From NCBI GenBank assembly GCA_045617725.1, contig JAZLJD010000050.1:1-9198 (forward strand): a stretch of 9,198 bases of DNA, read 5' to 3'. The position numbers and the translations under genes are program-made. The notes below the pieces were generated by a model. That model was not told where the DNA came from. It saw nothing but the letters and a program-made list of their open reading frames with translations, and did not search any database. Origin of the DNA: JAZLJD01 sp045617725 (GTDB lineage: Bacteria > Bacillota > Clostridia > Lachnospirales > Lachnospiraceae). Each line of letters begins with the position of its first letter. Position 1 is the first letter of the stretch. Positions 1 to 6,451 of the stretch are shown here, one piece after another.

Positions 1-237
1 GCCTCTACGCGCCGTCCGTGTCGCGTATCGGCCTCGCCCGACCATCCGGGCCGGGCGTTGCTGCGTGCCTACAAAACACTAAGAAAACCTATCCCTCTCC
101 GCGAATCGATTCGCCCTATATGAATTGCTTCTCGCCAGTGCCGGCAGGAGCCGCTTTTTCATGCAGAACGGAGCGGCCCCGATGCAACGCCCGGCAGTGC
201 TCTAACGCTTTAATGTGCTAAAAACCCCCGTCCCTAA
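1..237. repeat. GC-rich, inverted-repeat-dense non-coding segment, probable repeat or mobile-element remnant
   Basis: This stretch is about 59% GC over the first 240 bases (75% in the first 60), clearly above the neighbouring genes. It holds a perfect 12-bp inverted repeat, GCCGGGCGTTGC at 50-61 and GCAACGCCCGGC at 184-195. It also holds a perfect 14-base palindrome at 101-114, a stem of CGCCCG 35-40 with CGGGCG 52-57, and a 9-bp stem (one G-T pair) of 147-155 with 172-180. Two similar 20-base motifs lie at 76-95 and 215-234; on the minus strand both begin GGGA and run into a T-rich stretch followed by TTAG or TAG. A 67-codon rightward frame spans it, but it lacks a clear ribosome binding site and resembles no protein I know. 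I infer a structured repeat or the end of a mobile element. A foreign or misassembled contig end is an alternative. The left boundary is outside the window. Confidence 0.45.
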
Positions 238-1155
238 TTACACTTCGGCTACGCCGCTGCATTTCGGGATGGTGTTGATGGATCCATCCTCGTTGTATTC
301 AAACTCTGCTACGCACACGGAACGATGGAACGCACCGCCGTCGGGTAGCTCTCCGGTATGGTAAAAGAGGTAAGAATGGCCTTTGAAATCCGCAATTCCG
401 GGATGGTTCGTGAAGGTACCGCCTTCCGTTGTCATAAGAACACCGCCATATACCCAGGGTCCAGTCGGGTTTTTAGAGGTAGAATATGCAAGATGCTCGT
501 TGCACTTAGGGCCTTCGAAGGCTGCATAAACCATGTAGTAAAGTCCGTTTCTCTTGTAGAACCAGGGTCCCTCCGCATAAGTGGTTCCGGTCATGTGACC
601 ACCCTCTTTGAAGGATTCCTTCGTCATGGGAATCTTCTGTATGCCAATCTCCTCGTTGTAGGAAATCATATCCTCATTCAAAAGCACATAACGAAGCTCA
701 GGATTGCCGAAGTAAAGGTAAGCCTGTCCGTCATCGTCGATAAATACGGTAGGGTCGATATCGTTCCAGTCTCCCTCATCAATAAGAGGATATCCCAAAT
801 CCTTGAAGGGGCCAAAGGGGCTATTCGAAACGCCTACAGAGATAGCCATACCACCGTCCTTCTTGTGAACCGGGCAATAAAGATAGAACTTGCCGTTTCT
901 TTCGATGCACTGGGGAGCCCAGGCACGGTCGTCTGCCCACTCAATATCATTTAATGAGAATACTGCACCATGGTTCTCCCAATTCACCATATCTTTCGTG
1001 GAAAAACAATACCAGTCATACATGGTGTAAAAGTTATTTACCAGATTGTCTTCATCATGGGTGGTGTAAAGATACATGGTATCTCCGTACACCATGGGTG
1101 CAGGGTCCGCCGTATACATGGTGGAAATAATAGGATTCTTACTGAATTTTGCCAT
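238..1155 (-). CDS. GH43-family glycoside hydrolase (cytoplasmic alpha-L-arabinofuranosidase / beta-xylosidase)
   Basis: A 305-residue inverting glycosidase of family GH43, expected to be a single five-bladed beta-propeller that removes terminal arabinose or xylose from oligosaccharides. The three family acidic residues are visible: Asp17 in ADPAPMVYGD (general base), Asp134 in DPTVFIDDDG (pKa modulator) and Glu195 in TTYAEGPWFY (general acid). A conserved-looking His sits in the later TNHPG motif. There is no signal peptide and no C-terminal beta-sandwich or binding module, so it should act in the cytoplasm. An in-frame ATG lies 12 bases upstream at 1167, but it overlaps the GGAGG at 1161-1165. 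That GGAGG is properly spaced (5 bases) for the ATG at 1155, so the shorter start is chosen. It lies 27 bp downstream of the RyR-domain gene and probably shares its transcript. The family call is firm; arabinose versus xylose specificity cannot be settled from sequence alone. Confidence 0.9.
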   Translation of the reverse strand: MAKFSKNPIISTMYTADPAPMVYGDTMYLYTTHDEDNLVNNFYTMYDWYCFSTKDMVNWENHGAVFSLNDIEWADDRAWAPQCIERNGKFYLYCPVHKKDGGMAISVGVSNSPFGPFKDLGYPLIDEGDWNDIDPTVFIDDDGQAYLYFGNPELRYVLLNEDMISYNEEIGIQKIPMTKESFKEGGHMTGTTYAEGPWFYKRNGLYYMVYAAFEGPKCNEHLAYSTSKNPTGPWVYGGVLMTTEGGTFTNHPGIADFKGHSYLFYHTGELPDGGAFHRSVCVAEFEYNEDGSINTIPKCSGVAEV

Positions 1156-1160
1156 AAAAG

Positions 1161-1165
1161 CCTCC
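1161..1165 (-). promoter_or_regulatory. Ribosome binding site deciding the GH43 start
   Basis: GGAGG on the minus strand lies five bases before the ATG at 1155 and inside the first codons of the longer possible reading frame (ATG at 1167). This placement favours the start at 1155. Confidence 0.75.
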
Positions 1166-1182
1166 ATATGTTGTAATCTGTT

Positions 1183-3306
1183 TTATTTATGAATAAGCAC
1201 ATAACCGTTTCTGGTAAGGGTATCATAAGCCCCTTCCATTACGATTCGGTCATTCTTTATTACGTCCGCCGTCTCATAAGAGCTTCCGTCACGTTCCATT
1301 TTAATATGTGCAAAAGCCTCAAGGCCTGCCATGGTTGTGATGTTCGGATGAATACAGTGTGCTTCATCGCGACCATTTGTGGGCCGTCCGTTATCATCCC
1401 TTGCATTTATAATACTATCAATCGTAGCCGGAATGTAACCGTTCGTAATATGGAAGGCCATCCACCTGAAGTGCTCCATCACGGTCAGATTGTAGACATT
1501 CCCGGCATTATAAATGCGGAAGTACTCTTCCCTCGTGATAGCCTGATTTAAGGTATCCTCTTCCTTCTTGATAAAGTCGAGACCGATCATGTTCAGCTTA
1601 AACTTAAGCCCTATAACACTGTAATAATTCGACTTACGTTTAAATGCGGAAAGTTCCACAAACCAGTTGTATTCCGCCTGCTTCATGACCTCTTCCATAT
1701 GAGCCGGTGACTTATCTTCTGCATTGTTTAGGAGATAATCCCGATGAAGCATATAACCATGTTCCACAATCTCATTCTGCTCAATGGACTTAATGTTATA
1801 AATCAAGGCTTTCTCATCACCGAACGCAAAGCAATTCTCATTCTTAAACAAATCATACATCTCCGCATTCTCATTCACGCGGACAAAAATGTAATAATTC
1901 TTTATTCGGTAACGTTTCACAATGTTAAGGAGGTTCTGGGCAAGCGATACATTGTCCATATCCTCCCCGTAGGAAATAATCGCGTAGGTGTACTCTTTGG
2001 CGCCCTTATGGATATCGCTCATCTTATCAAACAGGAAGCTTGAATCGATATCCAGCTTATAGAAGAACTCATCTGCCGGGAGCTCCGGAAGCTCCAGATA
2101 ATCGGAAGGCTTCACATTCGGATTGTTCAGGATTTCATTTCTGTAGCGATAATAATTGACTCCTAGATCGCGACTTGCATTTACTTCCTCGCGGTCGAAA
2201 ATGTGATAACGCACCTTCTTTGGAACAATCGCTCCGTCACGCATCGTTATAAACTGGTTCGATGCAACGCTCGTTAAGAAAATTTCACGGTTCACACCAC
2301 CAAAGCCGTATAATTCAACGTTGATGTTGTATGAATCGTCTATGAGGCCAGTTGCGGAGTCAATGATACTTGAATCCATAAACTGTGTGAGCGGATAGTT
2401 TTGCACAAAATCAATCGCCATCTCGGAAAATTTATCAATAATACGAACACAGCCGTAAGACTTCTTCTCGATTTCCTCATAAAGGGCGGAATAATTCTTG
2501 CCTCGAATCAGGTAAACATTGGTCTTCTTAAATCGCTTAATGGTATCATCGATTTTGGAAGCAGCCTCATCCCGGGCATCCTGCTGATAAAGCCTGTTAA
2601 TAATGTCCGTGAGCTTTCCGGCATATTCGAAATTCTTTTGGTCATCCTCGGTATTAACTATAATCGTGACATCAATCGGGCGCTTCCGACAAATAAGGTG
2701 AGCGGCCAGGGCTTCAAAATGAGACTTCTTGGAGCTTCCTATAATGTAGTTGTAACGTTCCTCGTATAAATCGTTGATATCATCCTTTGTAAGTTCATCA
2801 TAGATATAAACAAGTGCGTCCTGTACGGAATCCGCAATCTCACGGTTGGTCGTCGTGTTTCCCACAAGCAGGATATGCTTCTTTTTTGACAATCTCCAAC
2901 GAAGCAGGCTCAATCCGTAATAAATGTACTGATATACCAGGGAAATGAACAGCAGTGCGGAATTCGCTGCGCCGATAATAAAGCACATCAGCATCGTAAT
3001 TTCAAACAGCGGGTTCGCCTCCATCAGAGTTTCCACTTCGCTGATATTGAAGTCCAAAACTACCATCTTGGCACTGTATTCAAGCGCCTTAAAGAAGGAG
3101 AAAAACCAATGCCGGCCTGCATAAACCTGTCCCATGTAAAAGAGCGGGATTGCAAAAAAGTAAACAAATGCACAGTCACCGGTTTTGAAACCGCGAATAT
3201 ACTTGGTTCTGTCGCTTCCGTGCTTCCGTAATATGTTAAAAAGCACATATAGTACTACTGCAACCAGCATAACCAGTATGATTGCCGAAATAATGTAATA
3301 AGTCAT
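1183..3306 (-). CDS. Membrane-anchored protein with Rossmann-like (TrkA-N-type) regions and a C-terminal RyR-type domain
   Basis: A 707-residue protein with unknown cellular role. The N-terminus is membrane-bound: a hydrophobic helix at about 3-25, a second at about 46-63, and a third at about 101-130, followed by the basic stretch RWRLSKKK. Residue 143 onward begins a Rossmann-like strand and loop (HILLVGNTTTNREIADSV). A second such start lies at about 329-345 (VELYGFGGVNREIF), with further strands at 440-446 and 471-476. The C-terminal part has the sequence landmarks of prokaryotic RyR-domain proteins: W548..L..FKRKSN560 then KLNMIGL, then MEHFRWMAFHITNGY at 610-624, then the HPN at 653-655. 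In that family, TrkA-N-like nucleotide-binding domains commonly accompany RyR domains, and roles in nucleotide-dependent signalling or defence have been proposed. AGGAG sits 6 bases before the ATG at 3306. The gene lies among sugar-catabolic genes whose function does not explain it. Domain calls are by eye, so the exact boundaries are uncertain. Confidence 0.75.
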   Translation of the reverse strand: MTYYIISAIILVMLVAVVLYVLFNILRKHGSDRTKYIRGFKTGDCAFVYFFAIPLFYMGQVYAGRHWFFSFFKALEYSAKMVVLDFNISEVETLMEANPLFEITMLMCFIIGAANSALLFISLVYQYIYYGLSLLRWRLSKKKHILLVGNTTTNREIADSVQDALVYIYDELTKDDINDLYEERYNYIIGSSKKSHFEALAAHLICRKRPIDVTIIVNTEDDQKNFEYAGKLTDIINRLYQQDARDEAASKIDDTIKRFKKTNVYLIRGKNYSALYEEIEKKSYGCVRIIDKFSEMAIDFVQNYPLTQFMDSSIIDSATGLIDDSYNINVELYGFGGVNREIFLTSVASNQFITMRDGAIVPKKVRYHIFDREEVNASRDLGVNYYRYRNEILNNPNVKPSDYLELPELPADEFFYKLDIDSSFLFDKMSDIHKGAKEYTYAIISYGEDMDNVSLAQNLLNIVKRYRIKNYYIFVRVNENAEMYDLFKNENCFAFGDEKALIYNIKSIEQNEIVEHGYMLHRDYLLNNAEDKSPAHMEEVMKQAEYNWFVELSAFKRKSNYYSVIGLKFKLNMIGLDFIKKEEDTLNQAITREEYFRIYNAGNVYNLTVMEHFRWMAFHITNGYIPATIDSIINARDDNGRPTNGRDEAHCIHPNITTMAGLEAFAHIKMERDGSSYETADVIKNDRIVMEGAYDTLTRNGYVLIHK

Positions 3307-3346
3307 ATCGATCTCCTATGAATGGGAAATTTTGATATCCAACTTA

Positions 3347-3352
3347 ATTATA
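3347..3352 (-). promoter_or_regulatory. Possible -10 element upstream of the RyR-domain gene
   Basis: The 76-bp gap between the dehydrogenase and the RyR-domain gene is AT-rich and holds a perfect TATAAT on the minus strand, about 30 bases before the AGGAG ribosome binding site. No good -35 hexamer is seen 16-18 bases upstream. The element could give the RyR-GH43 pair its own transcript. I see no hairpin terminator after the dehydrogenase, so read-through from upstream is also possible. Confidence 0.3.
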
Positions 3353-3382
3353 TTAGCATTTATTGCAGTATTTTTCATCTAT

Positions 3383-4549
3383 TTATTGCTTCGTATTGCT
3401 TCCGAAACTGCCATGCACGTTCAGGAAGATTTCACGATCTTCCTTGTGCTTTGAAGTAGCACGCTTTTCGTTCAGAAGTTCAAGAAATTTTTCTTCATCC
3501 AAAGGAAGTTCCACACACGATTGGGTCCAGGAAGATAAATACATGGCATTTGAAATGGTAAGGCCGTTGATTCCTTCCCTTCCGTCCGCGACGAGCGGAG
3601 TTCCGCATAAAATATGGTCATGAAACGCATTCAGAACCCCAACATGCTGTTCGTTCCGTCCATCCGTTTCTACCGTTATTTCTTCCATTTCCGGTATGGC
3701 GAATCCAATCTGAGCGGTCTTACACCACTGCCTTTCATCGGCCTTAAGCTGATAGAAGGTCAGTTTATCCTTCTCACATACCAGTTTTCCCCGTGTACCG
3801 GTGACTTCCAGGCGATTCGTACCGGGTGCATCCCCCGTAGACGTAACAAAAACACCGGTTGCACCGTTTTCAAATTCCATATACGCCGTTACATCATCTT
3901 CCACTTCGATATCGTGCCATTTTGCCTCATGGCAGAATGCCTGAATTCTTTTGGGCATACCAAACATCCATTGCAAAAGATCAAGCTGGTGCGGGTCCTG
4001 ATTTAGGAGAACACCACCGCCTTCCCCTGCCCAGGTTGCTCTCCAGTCGCCGGAATCGTAATAATACTGCGTACGATACCAGTCCGTAATAATCCAGTTC
4101 ACACGCTTAAGCTCGCCGAACTCCCCGTTTTGTACCATCTCACGAATCTTACGATATACGCAGTTCGTTCTCTGATTGAACATCATGCCAAAAGTAAGTT
4201 CGGGATGCCGGTCTGCTTCGGCAATCATTTCACGTACCTTTAAGGTATAGACACCGGCCGGTTTCTCACACATGACATGCAGGTTATTCTGAAGTGCAAG
4301 TATGGTAAGCTCAGGGTGCTGATAATGCGGTACTGCAATCAAAACGGCATCACACAACCCGCTCTTAATAAGGTCTGCTCCTTCTTCCATAACAACCGCA
4401 TTCGGTAATTTCTCACGAATATACTCACGCCTTGATGCCTTTCGGTCGGCTGCGGCGACAATCTCGATGTCCGGACACTTTCCCGACAGAATATTCTCAA
4501 TATGATGGCTTGCAATACCGCCAACTCCTACGATACCCAACTTAAGCAT
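3383..4549 (-). CDS. Gfo/Idh/MocA-family NAD(P)-dependent oxidoreductase
   Basis: A 388-residue dehydrogenase of the usual size for the family, acting on a sugar, inositol or glycoside. The N-terminal Rossmann fold opens with GIVGVGGIASHH (5-16), the dinucleotide-binding loop. The family EKP motif is at 95-97 (CEKPAG), with Lys96 the expected active-site lysine. The second family signature, GGGVLLNQDPHQLD at 177-190, includes His187, the likely catalytic histidine. No signal peptide is present. The gene starts 3 bp after the stop of the TIM-barrel gene, and its GGAGG ribosome binding site is formed by the last codons of that gene, so the two are translationally coupled. Such a dehydrogenase and TIM-barrel pair often acts in sequence on one sugar: oxidation followed by isomerisation, epimerisation or elimination. 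The substrate cannot be read from the sequence. The family call is very secure. Confidence 0.93.
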   Translation of the reverse strand: MLKLGIVGVGGIASHHIENILSGKCPDIEIVAAADRKASRREYIREKLPNAVVMEEGADLIKSGLCDAVLIAVPHYQHPELTILALQNNLHVMCEKPAGVYTLKVREMIAEADRHPELTFGMMFNQRTNCVYRKIREMVQNGEFGELKRVNWIITDWYRTQYYYDSGDWRATWAGEGGGVLLNQDPHQLDLLQWMFGMPKRIQAFCHEAKWHDIEVEDDVTAYMEFENGATGVFVTSTGDAPGTNRLEVTGTRGKLVCEKDKLTFYQLKADERQWCKTAQIGFAIPEMEEITVETDGRNEQHVGVLNAFHDHILCGTPLVADGREGINGLTISNAMYLSSWTQSCVELPLDEEKFLELLNEKRATSKHKEDREIFLNVHGSFGSNTKQ

Positions 4550-4552
4550 AGC

Positions 4553-5410
4553 CTAATCCTCCATTATTTCTAATACATTTTTGACAGCGGTTACTGCGGC
4601 ATGAAATGCCGTCTTTGAATCCGGATAACACTCTTTGTGCTTAAGTTTTTCTTCCTGAAGGTTACTTAAGCCACTGAAAATATGAAGATGCGGTTCCACC
4701 GTAAGTATTACGGAATCGGCTTTCGTTTTGTTTACGGCTCGCAGAATTTCTTCCACGGAGCCGTTCCCGTTTCCAACCGATACCACGGAGCCGTCCTCCT
4801 TTAATGCATCCTTCATATGGAAATATGTGATTGTACTATTTTGCTTTTTATAAGCTTCCAGGGGATCCACACCGCATTGTATGTAATTGGCAGGGTCAAA
4901 TGCGATTCCCAATCTTCCTGAAAAGGCATTATAAAGGTCCATACAGCGGTCATCCGTATCGCCGTAGATTCCCTTCTCATTCTCGTGAACTAACAAAATG
5001 CCTTTTTCCTCTGCCAAAAGAAGCATCTGCTCAAGTCTTGCAAGTACAGCATCCCGATATTTTAAAGGATCTTCGTCCTTCGGAATATAGAAGCTGAACA
5101 TACGAATCCGGCTGCAGTCAAGCACCTTGCAAACCTCCAGGGAATTGATAAACTTCTCAAGATGCTCTTCAAAAGAATCCGTGATGGAAATCTTTCCATA
5201 CGGTGACCCGAGTGCGGAAAGCTTTATTCCGCTTTCGGTAAGCTGTTGATGAATCCGCTCTGCATCCTTTATGGAAAGGTCTGAACAGTTCACTCCGTCA
5301 ACACCTCTTAATTCAATATGTGAAATCCCTTCCTCCTTTAATATCTTAATCTGTTCCGTAAGACTGCCGGCTGCTTCATCGGCAAATGCAGATAAAATAA
5401 ACTGTGCCAT
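4553..5410 (-). CDS. TIM-barrel sugar (phosphate) isomerase/epimerase, xylose-isomerase-like family
   Basis: A 285-residue protein of the AP-endonuclease-2 / xylose-isomerase-like TIM-barrel family, which contains ketose epimerases, inosose dehydratase-like enzymes and related lyases. The expected metal-binding set is visible in order: Glu143 (LLVHENE), Asp172 (IAFDPANY), His198 (TYFHMKD) and Glu239 (LTVEPH), which supports a divalent-metal enzyme. There is no signal peptide, so it is cytoplasmic. AAAGGAG lies nine bases before the ATG at 5410. This is the first gene of the leftward block, and it is followed after 3 bp by the Gfo/Idh dehydrogenase, to which it is coupled. It is divergent from an AraC-type regulator, its most likely controller. 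The exact reaction is unknown; a role on an oxidised intermediate made by the dehydrogenase is an inference from the pairing. Confidence 0.88.
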   Translation of the reverse strand: MAQFILSAFADEAAGSLTEQIKILKEEGISHIELRGVDGVNCSDLSIKDAERIHQQLTESGIKLSALGSPYGKISITDSFEEHLEKFINSLEVCKVLDCSRIRMFSFYIPKDEDPLKYRDAVLARLEQMLLLAEEKGILLVHENEKGIYGDTDDRCMDLYNAFSGRLGIAFDPANYIQCGVDPLEAYKKQNSTITYFHMKDALKEDGSVVSVGNGNGSVEEILRAVNKTKADSVILTVEPHLHIFSGLSNLQEEKLKHKECYPDSKTAFHAAVTAVKNVLEIMED

Positions 5411-5459
5411 AATTTAGTTCTCCTTTCCTGTATATCTATTAGTTTATCTGCGTCTTTTA

Positions 5460-5487
5460 CATATATCTATGCATTTTATGCTTGCAA
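5460..5487 (-). promoter_or_regulatory. Candidate leftward promoter of the isomerase-dehydrogenase block
   Basis: On the minus strand TTGCAA (5487-5482) and TATATG (5465-5460) are 16 bases apart, giving a start about 40 bases before the isomerase ATG. The -10 is weak. TTGCAA is its own reverse complement and also forms the -35 of the rightward candidate promoter. Confidence 0.3.
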
Positions 5488-5607
5488 ATATGCATATGTT
5501 GCAATATGATACAAAGGAAAAAAGTGAGTAAGCAGCGATTTTTCGAAAAAAATAGCAAATTTTTAATGTTTTTAGCATTACGCGAGCATAAAATGCGGAG
5601 CAATGCG
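5471..5607. promoter_or_regulatory. GCAT/ATGC boxes in the divergent region, candidate operators
   Basis: GCATTTTATGC at 5471-5481 is repeated exactly in inverted orientation as GCATAAAATGC at 5586-5596, and each copy is itself GCAT-N3-ATGC. Between them is the palindrome ATATGCATAT (5488-5497). AATGCG occurs twice, 10 bases apart, at 5592-5597 and 5602-5607. The boxes flank the candidate promoters. They are plausible binding sites for the adjacent AraC-type regulator, although this cannot be shown from sequence alone. Confidence 0.4.
5482..5510 (+). promoter_or_regulatory. Candidate rightward promoter of the cupin-AraC regulator
   Basis: TTGCAA (5482-5487) and TATGAT (5505-5510) are separated by 17 bases, a good sigma-70-type arrangement (4/6 and 5/6 matches). 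The 5' leader to the ATG at 5642 would be about 125 bases, long enough to hold operator sites. Confidence 0.5.
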
Positions 5608-5641
5608 TGTATCATAAGGTGAATTTTTCACGGAGGTCTCT

Positions 5642-6451
5642 ATGGATTATTTTGCACATTATGAAAAATCCCCGAGAATGTGGTCTCAGGGACTTCATGC
5701 ACATGATTATTATGAAATATACGTCCATTTGGAAGGCGGTCGTTTATATTGCATCGATGATATCGTATATGAGCTTAAGCCCAATCAGCTCATCGTGGTT
5801 CCTCCGTATCACATGCACGGCCTCGTATGTGACCGTGACCTTGTTAATTACGAAAGATGCTACCTCTATCTCTCCACGGATATGCTCGAACGACTCGGAA
5901 TGGGTCGTATTGACATTACACAGTATCTCTCCATTGCCGGCAATAACGAGCACATCGTTACCGATATAAGTGCAGAGGATGCACAGTTCTTTAAGCAATC
6001 CATGCGTTCCATTGAGGAATTCAACTTAATTTTAGAAAAGCAGCTCGAAATCTACGCCAAAATTCTGCGTATTCTCCAGCTTGTAAGCGATAATATTTCC
6101 CATAAAACGGACTCTCACAAGCTGAAAGATACGGACAGTCAGATCATTGAAATCCTCCATTACATTAACGAACACTATACGCAGGACATCAGCATTCAGT
6201 CCATCAGCAGCACCTTCCATATTTCCGAGTCTTCTCTTTCGCACAGATTCAGAGAATATGTCAACAAAGGTGTATATGAATACATCCTGTATAAACGCAT
6301 CATCCGTGCGGAGGAACTTATGAATGTGAACGACTCTCTCACCGATATTGCATACCAGTGCGGTTTCTCGGATTATTCGAATTTCCTGCGCGTATTTAAG
6401 AAGATTACCGGTCTGTCCCCCAAAGACTATCGCACTCAAAACAAGTCGTAG
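5642..6451 (+). CDS. AraC-family transcriptional regulator with N-terminal cupin sensor domain
   Basis: A 269-residue regulator of typical AraC length. Residues about 17-80 form the cupin-like ligand pocket, starting with the LHAHDYYEIYVHLEGG motif and continuing through LKPNQLIVVPPYHMHG. A linker helix region follows (about 115-150). The C-terminal DNA-binding domain (about 164-265) carries two helix-turn-helix units, the first at about 184-205 (ISIQSISSTFHISESSLSHRF) and the second at about 232-256 (LTDIAYQCGFSDYSNFLRVFKK), followed by the family ending TGLSPKDYR. GGAGG sits five bases before the ATG. It is divergent from the isomerase-dehydrogenase block and probably activates it, and perhaps itself, in response to a sugar; the ligand is unknown. 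It has no gene downstream on the same strand and ends inside the 3' end of the second AraC gene. Confidence 0.93.
   Translation: MDYFAHYEKSPRMWSQGLHAHDYYEIYVHLEGGRLYCIDDIVYELKPNQLIVVPPYHMHGLVCDRDLVNYERCYLYLSTDMLERLGMGRIDITQYLSIAGNNEHIVTDISAEDAQFFKQSMRSIEEFNLILEKQLEIYAKILRILQLVSDNISHKTDSHKLKDTDSQIIEILHYINEHYTQDISIQSISSTFHISESSLSHRFREYVNKGVYEYILYKRIIRAEELMNVNDSLTDIAYQCGFSDYSNFLRVFKKITGLSPKDYRTQNKS

Noticed and set aside
79..162. A 27-residue leftward frame beginning MKKRLLPALARSN and ending ERDRFS
   Set aside because: It starts from an ATG without a ribosome binding site inside a hairpin arm region. It is too short to support as a gene, though its recurrence in other copies of the segment would be worth noticing.
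147..180. Hairpin 147-155 with 172-180 as terminator of the GH43 unit
   Set aside because: No T-run follows the stem on the minus strand, and it belongs to the repeat-rich segment. I see no convincing terminator after GH43.
18..221. A 67-codon rightward open frame in the GC-rich segment
   Set aside because: It has no ribosome binding site, no recognisable family, and runs through inverted repeats; long frames arise easily in GC-rich DNA.
358..954. Long plus-strand open frame of 198 codons opposite GH43
   Set aside because: It is a shadow of the GH43 gene, whose catalytic motifs and ribosome binding site fix the minus strand as coding.
6082..6097. A cre-like catabolite repression site (TTGTAAGCGATAATA)
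   Set aside because: It matches the CcpA consensus imperfectly and lies deep inside the AraC coding region rather than near a promoter.
6032..6439. Minus-strand open frame of 135 codons opposite the first AraC gene
   Set aside because: It is antisense to a clear AraC regulator with intact helix-turn-helix motifs and has no family features of its own.
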